Source: Penaeus vannamei (Eukaryota > Arthropoda > Malacostraca > Decapoda > Penaeidae). Taken from it: a DNA stretch of 17,500 nucleotides. This document shows positions 17,329 to 17,500 of this stretch, in pieces (position 1 is the first letter of the stretch; each line of letters begins with the position of its first letter). Below the pieces are notes generated by a model, which worked only from the letters and a program-made list of their open reading frames with translations, ran no database searches and was not told the origin of the DNA. The DNA lies in assembly GCF_042767895.1 (NCBI RefSeq), contig NC_091559.1:12061390-12078889 (forward strand), read 5' to 3'. The translations under genes and the position numbers were made by a program.

Positions 17329-17500
17329 CAATGTTATTGTTATCAATGATGTATGTAATATCATATTATTGTTGTTTTGATCACATCTATAGTTAAAGTA
17401 ACAAAAGATATACAGTCTAAAACCATTGCATAATTTCTTATCATATTATTATCGTTCTTACTTTTGTCATATTATTAGAATAATTATTATTTTCGAATTT
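17131..17500. repeat. Right arm, outermost block (inverted copy of about 600-960)
   Basis: AAGGTCAAAAATAGCCAACGT (near 17212) is the complement of 862-885. A (GA)n tract at 17241-17326 mirrors the left (CT)n. Beyond it, TTGTTATCAATGATGTATGTA mirrors about 736-756, and the match continues weakly to the window end. The repeat probably extends past the edge. Confidence 0.8.

Overview
The window looks like intergenic DNA from an invertebrate nuclear genome, most likely a decapod crustacean and possibly a penaeid shrimp. This is inferred from the extreme density of (CT)n/(GA)n, (TA)n and ATT/ATC-type simple repeats around a BEL/Pao retrotransposon; no host gene confirms the taxon. I see no host protein-coding gene. 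The only convincing protein is one 1782-residue retrotransposon polyprotein.

Layout: a tRNA-like gene lies on the minus strand at 113-188, with apparent anticodon CUA. From about 600 onwards, nearly the whole window is one very large, imperfect and rearranged inverted repeat. The left arm (about 600-3716) and right arm (from 4110) meet around a 393-bp centre (3717-4109). The right arm is longer than the left because it has been broken up and expanded. It contains a displaced second copy of the centre (about 5691-6100), a compound (TA)n tract (6180-6471), a local duplication (about 6595-6837), the inserted retrotransposon (7233-13552), and a roughly 1.9-2.0 kb tandem duplication (about 14083-17500) with a third, shortened copy (16749-17130). 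The arms differ by visible substitutions and indels, so they are old. The right arm runs off the end of the window.

The retrotransposon at 7233-13552 is a complete BEL/Pao LTR element in minus orientation. It has two 352-bp LTRs that look identical by eye, a 5-bp target duplication (ATCAT), a primer-binding site, a purine-rich tract and one uninterrupted gag-protease-RT-RNase H-integrase frame. Element-free paralogous sites at 2322-2326 and about 6807-6811 show the pre-insertion sequence and fix the insertion boundaries. Identical LTRs inside diverged palindrome arms show that the insertion is much younger than the palindrome.

Within the element, the right-hand LTR drives transcription leftward. 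The polyprotein supplies Gag for the particle, the protease to cut it, RT/RNase H to copy the RNA, and integrase to insert the copy. There is no envelope gene. The rest is simple repeat, diverged duplicated DNA and two small GC-richer islands of unknown origin.
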